Source: Duganella sp. Leaf126 (GTDB lineage: Bacteria > Pseudomonadota > Gammaproteobacteria > Burkholderiales > Burkholderiaceae_D). From it: a stretch of DNA of 64,000 bases. The position numbers and the translations under genes were made by a program. Positions 1 through 9,024 of the stretch are shown here, piece after piece; positions within the stretch are counted from its first letter, which is position 1, and the number at the start of each line of letters is the position of its first letter. The stretch spans positions 459,268 to 523,267 of the forward strand of contig NZ_LMNW01000031.1 in the NCBI RefSeq assembly GCF_001423125.1. The letters run 5' to 3'. The notes beneath the pieces are model-generated. The model did not search any database, was not told where the DNA came from, and saw only the letters and a list, made by a program, of their open reading frames with translations.

Positions 1-396
1 GGTGCCTTCGTCGGTGCCGGCGTGGATCTGTTCGACCGGCGGCGTGAGCCAGATCGCGGTCACGCCCAGCTGGTCGAAGTAGCCGTCGTTGATCTTGTTG
101 ATCAGGCCAGCGAGGTCGCCGCCCATGAAGCCGCGCAGCGGCGCGGCGTCGTTGCGGCGGCCGTAGGCCAGGTCGTTGCCGGTAAAGGCATTATTAAAGC
201 GGTCGGTCAGCACGAAATACACGGTGGCGTTTTCCCACACGAACGGCTGCACCGCCTTGGCGGGCGCCCCCGCCACCAGCGGCGGCGGGCCCTTCTTCTT
301 GACGCCGGTGGGCTGGGCTGCGGCGCTGCCGCCGGTTGCGGCCAGGGCCAGTGTCGTCGCTGCCAGGGACATCGCGGTCCACCGTGTCAATTTCAT
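1..396 (-). CDS. Alpha-amylase (GH13), N-terminal part, cut by window edge
   Basis: Secreted GH13 alpha-amylase; hydrolyses alpha-1,4-glucans to maltodextrins outside the cytoplasm. Only the first 132 codons are in the window. The start at 396 follows a good AAGGAAG ribosome site and opens a signal peptide (MKLTRW, then a hydrophobic Ala/Leu stretch ending near AAAQ). After it come the family landmarks VWENATVYFVLTDRFNNAF, GGDLAGLINKI and LGVTAIWLTPPVEQI, which are the first beta strand and conserved region of the TIM barrel. It lies 20 bases downstream of phosphoglucomutase on the same strand, so it is probably the last or a late gene of the same operon. The catalytic Asp/Glu residues lie beyond the edge and cannot be checked. 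Confidence 0.85.
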   Translation of the reverse strand, partial: MKLTRWTAMSLAATTLALAATGGSAAAQPTGVKKKGPPPLVAGAPAKAVQPFVWENATVYFVLTDRFNNAFTGNDLAYGRRNDAAPLRGFMGGDLAGLINKINDGYFDQLGVTAIWLTPPVEQIHAGTDEGT

Positions 397-416
397 GCTG
401 TCTTCCTTATGGTGTG

Positions 417-2159
<1,743 letters not shown>

Positions 2160-2162
2160 TTA

Positions 2163-3488
2163 TTAACGTTCAGGGGCTGCGTTATCTTGAACGGACAGTG
2201 TCAACACGGCCGCTACCAGCATGCACAGGCCGCCCAGCATCAGGGTTTTGACCGCTTCGCCCATGAACAGGTGCTTGGTCACGAAACCGAGCAGCAGGCC
2301 GCTGACGATCTGCGGAATCACGATGAAGAAGTTGAACACGCCCATGTAGTAACCCATGCGCTGCGGCGGCAGCGCGCCGGCCAGGATCGCGTACGGCATG
2401 GTCAGGATGCTGGCCCAGGCGATGCCGACGCCCACCATCGGCAGGTAGGACAGCTGGACATCGTGCACCGCGAACAGGCTGATCAGGCTGACACCGCCGA
2501 TGGCCAGGCACAGCGTGTGGGTGAATTTGCGGCTCGTGTGGCGCGCCAGCAGCGGCAGCAGGAAGGCCGCCAGCGCCGCCACGCCGCTGTAGACGGCAAA
2601 CATCACGCCCACGTGGTTGCCGGCGGCCTGGAACGCGGCCGACTGGGCGTCGGTGGTGCCGAACACGTTTTTGCCGATGGCGACGTTGGTATAGATCCAC
2701 ATCGCGAACAGGCCGATCCAGGTGAAGAACTGCACGGCCGCCAGCTGCACCATGGTCTTGGGCATGCCGATAAAGCCGGCCAGGATTTCGCGCAGCGCGT
2801 GCAGCAGGCCCTTGTTGCGTCGCTGCTCGGCGCGGAACGCTGCCATGTCGGCCGGTGGCAACTCCTTGGCGGTCAGCACGGTCCACAGCACGGCGCCCAT
2901 GTAGATCGCGCCGCCGGCATAGAACGAGTAGCGCACGGTATCGGGAATGGCGCCAGGCGCCGCCACGTTGGACACGCCCAGGTAATCGGCAAAGATGGTC
3001 GGCAGCAGCGAAGCGATCACCGCGCCCCAGCCGATGAAGAAGGTCTGCATGGCAAAGCCGGCGGTCTGCTGCGACGCGCCCAGCTTGTCGCCGACAAAGG
3101 CGCGGAACGGCTCCATCGAGACATTGATCGCACCGTCGAGCATCCACAGCACGGCCACCGCCATCCACAGCGCCGACGAATGCGGCATCAGGAACAGCGC
3201 GATCGACGCGAACAGCGCGCCCATGAAGAAGAACGGCCGGCGCCGGCCCCAGGTCGGGTGCCAGGTATTGTCGCTCAGGTAGCCGATCACCGGCTGCACC
3301 AGCAGCCCGGTGACCGGGGCGGCCAGCCAGTACAGCGATAAATTGTCGGGATCGGCGCCGAGGGTGGAGAAGATCCGGCTGGTGTTGGCGTTCTGTAGTG
3401 CAAAGCCGAACTGGATGCCGAAGAAGCCAAAACTCATATTCCACAACTGCCAGAACGACAGGAGTGGCTTGTTGCTGTGTGCGTGCAT
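2163..3488 (-). CDS. MFS sugar (maltose-type) transporter
   Basis: Inner-membrane transporter of 441 aa with about twelve hydrophobic segments. The N-terminus (FWQLWNMSFGFFGIQFGFAL) and the loop GYLSDNTWHPTWGRRRPFF are characteristic of the GPH/SLC45-like MFS proteins found with maltose and sucrose utilisation genes in Xanthomonas and Caulobacter. Established knowledge: such proteins import di- or oligosaccharides with protons. The context (phosphoglucomutase and amylase downstream, divergent alpha-glucosidase) supports maltose or maltodextrin. It starts the leftward operon; a 114-base gap separates it from pgm. Substrate is inferred from neighbours only. Confidence 0.88.
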   Translation of the reverse strand: MHAHSNKPLLSFWQLWNMSFGFFGIQFGFALQNANTSRIFSTLGADPDNLSLYWLAAPVTGLLVQPVIGYLSDNTWHPTWGRRRPFFFMGALFASIALFLMPHSSALWMAVAVLWMLDGAINVSMEPFRAFVGDKLGASQQTAGFAMQTFFIGWGAVIASLLPTIFADYLGVSNVAAPGAIPDTVRYSFYAGGAIYMGAVLWTVLTAKELPPADMAAFRAEQRRNKGLLHALREILAGFIGMPKTMVQLAAVQFFTWIGLFAMWIYTNVAIGKNVFGTTDAQSAAFQAAGNHVGVMFAVYSGVAALAAFLLPLLARHTSRKFTHTLCLAIGGVSLISLFAVHDVQLSYLPMVGVGIAWASILTMPYAILAGALPPQRMGYYMGVFNFFIVIPQIVSGLLLGFVTKHLFMGEAVKTLMLGGLCMLVAAVLTLSVQDNAAPER

Positions 3489-3536
3489 GCTGCGCGTCCC
3501 GAATATTTAAAATTTGTAGCAAAATAACATGCTGGC

Positions 3537-3546
3537 ACACCGGTGT
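3537..3546. promoter_or_regulatory. Candidate operator between the MFS transporter and alpha-glucosidase
   Basis: The divergent intergenic region 3489-3648 contains the perfect 10-base palindrome ACACCGGTGT with a central CG, the symmetry typical of LacI-family operators, which control many maltodextrin loci. No regulator gene is in the window, so this is only a suggestion. Confidence 0.3.
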
Positions 3547-3648
3547 CAAACAAAGTTTTCCCTAGTAAAATGACGAAAAACAGGGGCTTACTGCCAGTTT
3601 TTGTAGTTGAATGTAGCCAAACAACAAAATGACGGGACACCACTCACC

Positions 3649-6093
3649 ATGATACGCATTTCCCTCCCCCATCTGGCCGCCGGCCTGCCGCTGGCTGTGC
3701 TGGCGCTGGCCCCGGCCACTGCTGCCGAACGCCGCTTCGAAGCGATGGTCGCGTCCAGCGGCCAGCTCGATATCCGCACCAGCGACGGCCGCTACGTGAT
3801 CAAGCCCTACTCGGCCGCCATCATGGAAACCACGTTCATCCCGGCCGGCGAGACGGCCGATCCGGCCTCGCATGCCGTGGTGCTGACGCCGGACACCGTG
3901 CCGGCCACGGCGCAGGACAAAGGCGACCGCATCGAATACGCCACGCCCGGCATCGCGGTTACCGTCACCAAGTCGCCGTTTCGCCTCAGCTACAGCTACA
4001 AGGGCAAGCCGCTGGTGGCGGAAAAGCGCGGCTACCTGAAGGTGCGTGACGATGTGGCCACCGGCAGCAAGGACATCAACAAGGGCGAAGCGCGCGAGCT
4101 CGACGCCATCGAATTTGCGCTTGACGCCGACGAAGCGCTGTATGGCGCCGGCGCCCGCGCCGTGGGCATGAACCGACGCGGCAACCGGTTCACCCTGTAC
4201 AACAAGGCCGACTACGGCTACGGCGCCACCTCGAAGCAGCTGAACTACGGCATGCCGATCGCCATGTCGTCCAGGCTGTATGCGCTCCACTTCGACAATG
4301 CCCAGATCGGCTACCTCGATTTCGACAGCAAGAAGGACAACAGCCTGACCTGGGAAACCATCGGCGGGCGCAAAACGTATCAGGTGGTGGCCGGCGACAG
4401 CTGGCAGGACATCGTCGCCAACTACACGCGCCTGACCGGCCGCCAGCCCTTGCCGCCGCGCTGGGCCTTCGGCAACTTTGCCATGCGTTTCGGTTATCAC
4501 AGCGAAGCCGAGGCGCGCAAGACTGTCGATCAATTCAAGCGCGATGACATCCCGCTCGACGCCATCGTGCTCGACCTGTACTGGTTCGGCAAGGACGTCA
4601 AGGGCACGATGGGCAACCTGGACTGGGACAAGGATAACTTCCCCAACCCCACCGGCATGATTGCCGACTTCCAGAAGCAGGGCGTGCAGACGGTGGTGAT
4701 CTCGGAACCGTTCATCGTCAACACGTCCGGCCGCTGGCAGGAAGCGCTGGACAAGCACATCCTCGGCACGGGGCCGGACGGCAAGGCACTGTCCTACGAT
4801 TTCTTCTTCGGCCACACGGGCCTGATCGACATCTTCGGCGCGCCGGGCCGCGACTGGCTGTGGAATATCTACAAGGGCTTGCGCCAGCAGGGCGTGAAAG
4901 GCGTGTGGGGCGACCTCGGCGAACCGGAACTGCACCCCACCGCCATGCGCCACGCTACCGGCAGCGCCGACGAAGTGCACAACATCTACGGCCACCAGTG
5001 GGCGCGCCTGGTGGCAGAGGGCTACCAGAAGGACTTTCCGACCGAACGCCCGTTCATCCTGATGCGCGCCGGTTACTCGGGCACCCAGCGCTACGGCATC
5101 ATCCCGTGGTCGGGCGATGTCGACCGCAGCTGGGGCGGTCTGCAGTCGCAGCCGGAAATCGCGCTGCAGATGGGCATGCAGGGCGCCGGCTATATGCACT
5201 CGGACCTGGGCGGCTTCGCCAACCCGGTCGAGGACGACGAGCTGTATGCGCGCTGGCTGCAGTACGGCGTGTTCCAGCCCGTATTCCGCCCGCACGCGCA
5301 GGAGGAAGTGCCGTCCGAACCCGTGTACCGCAACGCCGCCACCCGCGCCCTGGCGCGCCAGGCGATCCGCCTGCGCTATGCGCTGCTGCCGTATAACTAC
5401 ACGCTCGGCTTCGAGAACAACCAGCTGGGCATGCCGCTCATGCGCCCGATCGTGTACGAGGAGCCGCACAACCCGAAAGCGCAGGCGATGTCGTCCACTT
5501 ACCTGTGGGGCCACGACCTGCTGGTGACGCCAGTGCTGACCAAGGGCGCCACCACGGCGCAGGTGTACTTCCCGGCCACCGCCGCCTGGTTCGACTTTTA
5601 CACGGGCGAACGCCATGCGGGCGGCGCCAGCGAGACCGTGGCCCTGCGCCCCGACCATCTCCCGGTCTACGTGCGCGCCGGCGCCTTCATCCCGATGACG
5701 GCCGTGGTGCCCACCACGCGCGACTACAGCACCCGCCGCATCGCCCTGCACTACTACCACGACGCCTCGGTCACCGCCGGCAGCGGCCAGCTGTACGACG
5801 ACGACGGCGTGACCGCGCAGGCCTATGAGCAGGGCAAGTATGAATTGCTGCGGTTTGCCAGTACGCTGAAAGGCCGCACGCTGACCTTGCGCATCGACAC
5901 GGAAAGGGGCAGGCAGCAAGCGGGCGTAGCGCGCGGGTTCGATGTCAGCGTGCATAACGTGGCCAGCAAGCCCGCGACCGTGAAGGTAGGCGAGCAACCG
6001 CTTGCCTTTAAATGGAATGCCACCAGCAAGCTGCTGACCTTGACCTTGCCGGTCGACACAGCCACGTCGCGCCAAATCGCCATCACGCTCTAG
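3649..6093 (+). CDS. Secreted alpha-glucosidase, GH31 family
   Basis: Exo-acting alpha-glucosidase of 814 aa. Releases glucose from maltose and maltodextrins, probably in the periplasm. The start at 3649 is preferred over an in-frame ATG at 3607 because it begins a clean signal peptide (MIRISLPHLAAGLP to ATAA). Landmarks in order: substrate-site region DAIVLDLYWFG, the nucleophile region GVWGDLGEPELHP (Asp of WGDLGE), the acid/base region WSGDVDRSWGGLQ, and HSDLGGF/ YARWLQYGVFQPVFRPH. The WGDLGE form of the usual WxDMNE motif is noted in TonB-linked polysaccharide-utilisation GH31 enzymes. It diverges from the MFS-pgm-amylase operon. A C-terminal beta domain ends at residue 814. Confidence 0.93.
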   Translation: MIRISLPHLAAGLPLAVLALAPATAAERRFEAMVASSGQLDIRTSDGRYVIKPYSAAIMETTFIPAGETADPASHAVVLTPDTVPATAQDKGDRIEYATPGIAVTVTKSPFRLSYSYKGKPLVAEKRGYLKVRDDVATGSKDINKGEARELDAIEFALDADEALYGAGARAVGMNRRGNRFTLYNKADYGYGATSKQLNYGMPIAMSSRLYALHFDNAQIGYLDFDSKKDNSLTWETIGGRKTYQVVAGDSWQDIVANYTRLTGRQPLPPRWAFGNFAMRFGYHSEAEARKTVDQFKRDDIPLDAIVLDLYWFGKDVKGTMGNLDWDKDNFPNPTGMIADFQKQGVQTVVISEPFIVNTSGRWQEALDKHILGTGPDGKALSYDFFFGHTGLIDIFGAPGRDWLWNIYKGLRQQGVKGVWGDLGEPELHPTAMRHATGSADEVHNIYGHQWARLVAEGYQKDFPTERPFILMRAGYSGTQRYGIIPWSGDVDRSWGGLQSQPEIALQMGMQGAGYMHSDLGGFANPVEDDELYARWLQYGVFQPVFRPHAQEEVPSEPVYRNAATRALARQAIRLRYALLPYNYTLGFENNQLGMPLMRPIVYEEPHNPKAQAMSSTYLWGHDLLVTPVLTKGATTAQVYFPATAAWFDFYTGERHAGGASETVALRPDHLPVYVRAGAFIPMTAVVPTTRDYSTRRIALHYYHDASVTAGSGQLYDDDGVTAQAYEQGKYELLRFASTLKGRTLTLRIDTERGRQQAGVARGFDVSVHNVASKPATVKVGEQPLAFKWNATSKLLTLTLPVDTATSRQIAITL

Positions 6094-6588
6094 CATTACA
6101 TCATCGTAGGCTGGCCGGTAGCAACCGCTGGCCTGCCCCCCCCCACGGGACCTCGAAAAATCGTCGCGAGCGGCCCAATATCATGTTGCGTAGCGCAAGC
6201 GTACGGAGGTACGCTGAGCACCGGAGAGGCGAAAGCGGGTCGCGCAGTAGGTTTTTCGCGGTTCCCTATGCGAACAGCGGCTTTTTCAGCTGCACCGCGC
6301 GATCCATCTGCACCTCTCTGACCGCGTGCTCGGCAGTACTCATTAAGCGCGCCGCACCGCCCTCATTGGTACCAGAGGCGACAGGGTGAACCAACAAACA
6401 ATGTTAAAATCTTGCCTCACAGATTTCTGCATGTGCCGAGCAGCACTTGCTAAATCACAAAATCCGGTATTTCTGCGCTCCTGCCCTGTTTGAATAAGAT
6501 AACGGCGTAATGGCATGAATATTAATAATCTCTTTTGGCGTTCGAATGCTCATTACATCTCTAATACCTTATTACGTACGGCGCGGCA
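6094..6588. other. Gene-free stretch at the left boundary of the flippase insert
   Basis: About 495 bases with no supported gene. It starts with a 9-C run (about 6136-6144) and a perfect hairpin AGCGTAC-GGAG-GTACGCT (6198-6215) lacking a T tract. From about 6390 on base composition becomes AT-rich, like the flippase gene that follows. A short minus-strand open frame around 6268-6378 has protein-like composition but no start or family I recognise; it may be a remnant. Confidence 0.5.
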
Positions 6589-7854
6589 ATGAGCCTAATT
6601 AAATCGAGCTTTTTAAATGGTATCGCAGTTGCGGTAAAAGTCGGCTCGGCGATGATCCTCAACAAGGTGCTGGCCGTGTATGTGGGACCCGCCGGCTATG
6701 CAATGATCGGACAGTTTCAGAACGCGCTGGCAGTCGCGCTCAGTGTGGGCGGCGGCGTCTTGGGACCAGGCATTACCAAGGGGACGGCCCAGCATTTCGA
6801 TGATGTCAAGCAGCAGCACATCCTTTGGCAGACGGCGATCAAGCTAACGTTGTCGGCGACATTACTGGCCAGCCTTACCTTCATCATTGGCCATCAGTGG
6901 TTCTCCGGTCGCCTGCTGGAGCGCGCCGATATGGGCACTGTATTCATCGGACTCGGTTTAGCCCTGCCGGCAATCGCCGTCAACAATCTTTTGCTGGCAA
7001 TCATCAACGGTAAAAAGGAAGTCTCTATTTATGTCAGCGCCAACATCATCGGTAGCCTGCTCAGCCTGATCGTCGTGGGAACGCTCACTTATCTGGGAGG
7101 GTTATATGGCGCCCTGCTGGCAATCGCCATCAGTCCGGCTGCCGCATTGCTTGCCACTGCAGCGCTTGTTTCAAGGCGTGCGTGGTTCAAGGCGGCGTTT
7201 TTATGGGGCAAAGTAGAACGTAGCACGGTCCGCGAACTGTCCGGCTTCGGGTTGATGGGTCTGACGTCTGCATTGATGGCGCCGCTATCCTATATGTTCA
7301 TTCGTAACCACTTGTCGGCGACGCTGGGATTGGACGCAGCCGGTTACTGGCAAGCTTCCTGGAAGATCAGCGAAATTTACCTGATGTTGGTCACACTGAC
7401 ATTGTCGATGTACTATTTACCTCGCATAGCAGAGATCAAATCGCGGCTCGAGTTAAAAGCAGAAATCATCAAAGTCTATAGTGTAGTCCTGCCCATAGTC
7501 ATAGTCGCCGCTGTGGTGATGTATCTGCTGCGAGACTTCATTACCGCCCGGCTGTTTTCCAGTGCATTCGCGCCCATGCGCGATCTTTTTTTCTGGCAAT
7601 CGACCGGCGATATTCTAAAGATCGGTTCATGGATACTCAGCTACATCCTGTTGGGAAGAGCCATGGTGCGTATTTTCGTGATTACTGAAATTGCATTCTC
7701 AATATCTTTTTATCTGCTTACAGTAGCGTTTACTTCGCGCTACGGCATACAGGGCGTGGCAATGGCTTACGCATGTAATTATCTCGCTTATTGGGCAATC
7801 ATGGCGATACTGGTCAAAAATGAAATGAAAAGAATGGAAACATCGCATGCGTAA
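6589..7854 (+). CDS. wzx: Polysaccharide flippase, Wzx family
   Basis: Integral membrane protein of 421 aa with twelve or so hydrophobic segments; resembles WzxE/O-antigen translocases of the MOP superfamily (N-terminus MSLIKSSFLNGIAVAVKVG, followed by NKVLAVYVGPAGYAMIGQFQ). Such proteins move undecaprenyl-diphosphate-linked repeat units across the inner membrane. It overlaps the following glycosyltransferase by 8 bases, indicating translational coupling. It is more AT-rich than the flanking carbohydrate genes, with codons such as TTA and ATA that they avoid, so probably acquired. The exopolysaccharide locus further right has no flippase of its own; this one is the likely partner. Confidence 0.88.
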   Translation: MSLIKSSFLNGIAVAVKVGSAMILNKVLAVYVGPAGYAMIGQFQNALAVALSVGGGVLGPGITKGTAQHFDDVKQQHILWQTAIKLTLSATLLASLTFIIGHQWFSGRLLERADMGTVFIGLGLALPAIAVNNLLLAIINGKKEVSIYVSANIIGSLLSLIVVGTLTYLGGLYGALLAIAISPAAALLATAALVSRRAWFKAAFLWGKVERSTVRELSGFGLMGLTSALMAPLSYMFIRNHLSATLGLDAAGYWQASWKISEIYLMLVTLTLSMYYLPRIAEIKSRLELKAEIIKVYSVVLPIVIVAAVVMYLLRDFITARLFSSAFAPMRDLFFWQSTGDILKIGSWILSYILLGRAMVRIFVITEIAFSISFYLLTVAFTSRYGIQGVAMAYACNYLAYWAIMAILVKNEMKRMETSHA

Positions 7855-8797
7855 CCGATACGACGACACCCGCGCCTTAGTCTCCGTACTCATCCCTTTG
7901 TATAATCACGCCCGCTACATCGAAGAATGCCTTGATAGCATTCTGATGCAGGGCGCCGAAAATATCGAACTTATCCTGATTGACGATGGATCATCGGATG
8001 ACGGCTTCTCACTGGCCACTGCTTGGAAAGAAAAGCACGGCCATCGTTTCGCGCGCATTGAATTCGATCGTCAGTCCAACGCGGGCATTACCACCACGTT
8101 CGATCGCCTGTTGCGCAGAAGTACAGGCTCAGCAATTGCAGTCGTTGCCAGCGATGACGTTCTGCTGCACGACTCGATCGCCAAGCGCATGGCGTTACTG
8201 CGGCAGCCTGGCGTGATGGCCGTATTCGGCGACGCCATCCCGATTGATGGCGAGAGCAGGGTTACCGGAACGAGCGCGATTGCAGAGCTTGGAAGGCCGA
8301 GCTCGCGTGCGGCGTTGGCAGATGTCCGAACCCTGCCCTGGGAACTGATTTTCCGCTGGAACGTTTATGGCTCGGTCCTGCTTTGTCGCAGGGAGGCAGT
8401 CATCAATCCTGATTCCGACTCGGTGCTGAATCTCGATATTTTTTGCGAAGATATGCAGCTGTATTACCAACTCAGCACCAAAGGTACGCTACGTTACCTG
8501 AACGAACCTGTGGCGCAATACCGGGTACACGGCTCGAACACGTGCTTTGTAGAAGAGAATATTCCGAAACTAAGAAAAAGCGGATACGAGGCCCAAAAGT
8601 TTGCAATGCGTACAATGCCTTTCTGGCGCCGATTGGTGGTAGGGCTGCAGGCCTTCACCTACCATCGTTGGGATAAGAGCCTGCGTGGCCGACTGATTTT
8701 TCCGTTAGTAGCAGCGGCGCACGTTGTCCTATTGGGTTCGCGATGTTTCTACGATTTTTATCGCGTACGCCTGCTAAAGCAAAGTCGGAAAATGTAA
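7847..8797 (+). CDS. Glycosyltransferase family 2
   Basis: Cytoplasmic GT-A-fold glycosyltransferase, 316 aa. The N-terminus has the GT2 nucleotide-binding start VSVLIPLYNHARYIEECLDS, IDDGSSDDG and the DxD-like region AVVASDDVL; the C-terminal third has a basic, hydrophobic tail (residues about 265-300) that probably associates with the membrane. It shares 8 bases with the flippase gene upstream, so it most likely adds a sugar to the same lipid-linked repeat unit. Donor and acceptor cannot be told from sequence. No further gene follows in this direction; the next gene is convergent. Confidence 0.88.
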   Translation: MRNRYDDTRALVSVLIPLYNHARYIEECLDSILMQGAENIELILIDDGSSDDGFSLATAWKEKHGHRFARIEFDRQSNAGITTTFDRLLRRSTGSAIAVVASDDVLLHDSIAKRMALLRQPGVMAVFGDAIPIDGESRVTGTSAIAELGRPSSRAALADVRTLPWELIFRWNVYGSVLLCRREAVINPDSDSVLNLDIFCEDMQLYYQLSTKGTLRYLNEPVAQYRVHGSNTCFVEENIPKLRKSGYEAQKFAMRTMPFWRRLVVGLQAFTYHRWDKSLRGRLIFPLVAAAHVVLLGSRCFYDFYRVRLLKQSRKM

Positions 8798-8951
8798 TGT
8801 CCTACCGCGTGGCTGACGCGCGCGCACGATCCTGCTCATCGGTGGGCATCGGCGCGGCCGGTGCGAGTTCACTGAGGTAGAGAAAGTCAGAACGGGAATG
8901 TGCTGAAATTGTGACCCGCGTCCAGAGAACGATATACTGCTAAATTTTTGT

Positions 8952-8982
8952 AAAAAAACCTCCGCCGGTTTCCCGGCAGAGG
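8952..8982 (-). terminator. Rho-independent terminator of the TonB-dependent receptor
   Basis: Ten-base stem (CCTCCGCCGG with CCGGCAGAGG, one G-T pair) around a TTTC loop at 8959-8982. Read on the minus strand it is followed by seven T. It lies about 45 bases past the receptor stop codon. Confidence 0.85.
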
Positions 8983-9024
8983 CCCAAATACACTGCGGAG
9001 AGAGCAGTTTAAAACAGGGAGGAC

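Noticed and set aside
2187-3341. 384-codon plus-strand frame opposite the MFS transporter
   Set aside because: Low-complexity Gln/His/Arg composition, antisense shadow.
3562-6096. 844-codon minus-strand frame opposite the GH31 gene
   Set aside because: Shadow frame created by high GC; the plus-strand enzyme has all family motifs.
6198-6215. Perfect hairpin after the GH31 gene as a terminator
   Set aside because: No T tract on either side and about 100 bases past the stop; not callable as a terminator.
6268-6378. Short minus-strand frame with protein-like composition
   Set aside because: No start, ribosome site or recognised family; kept only as a possible remnant.
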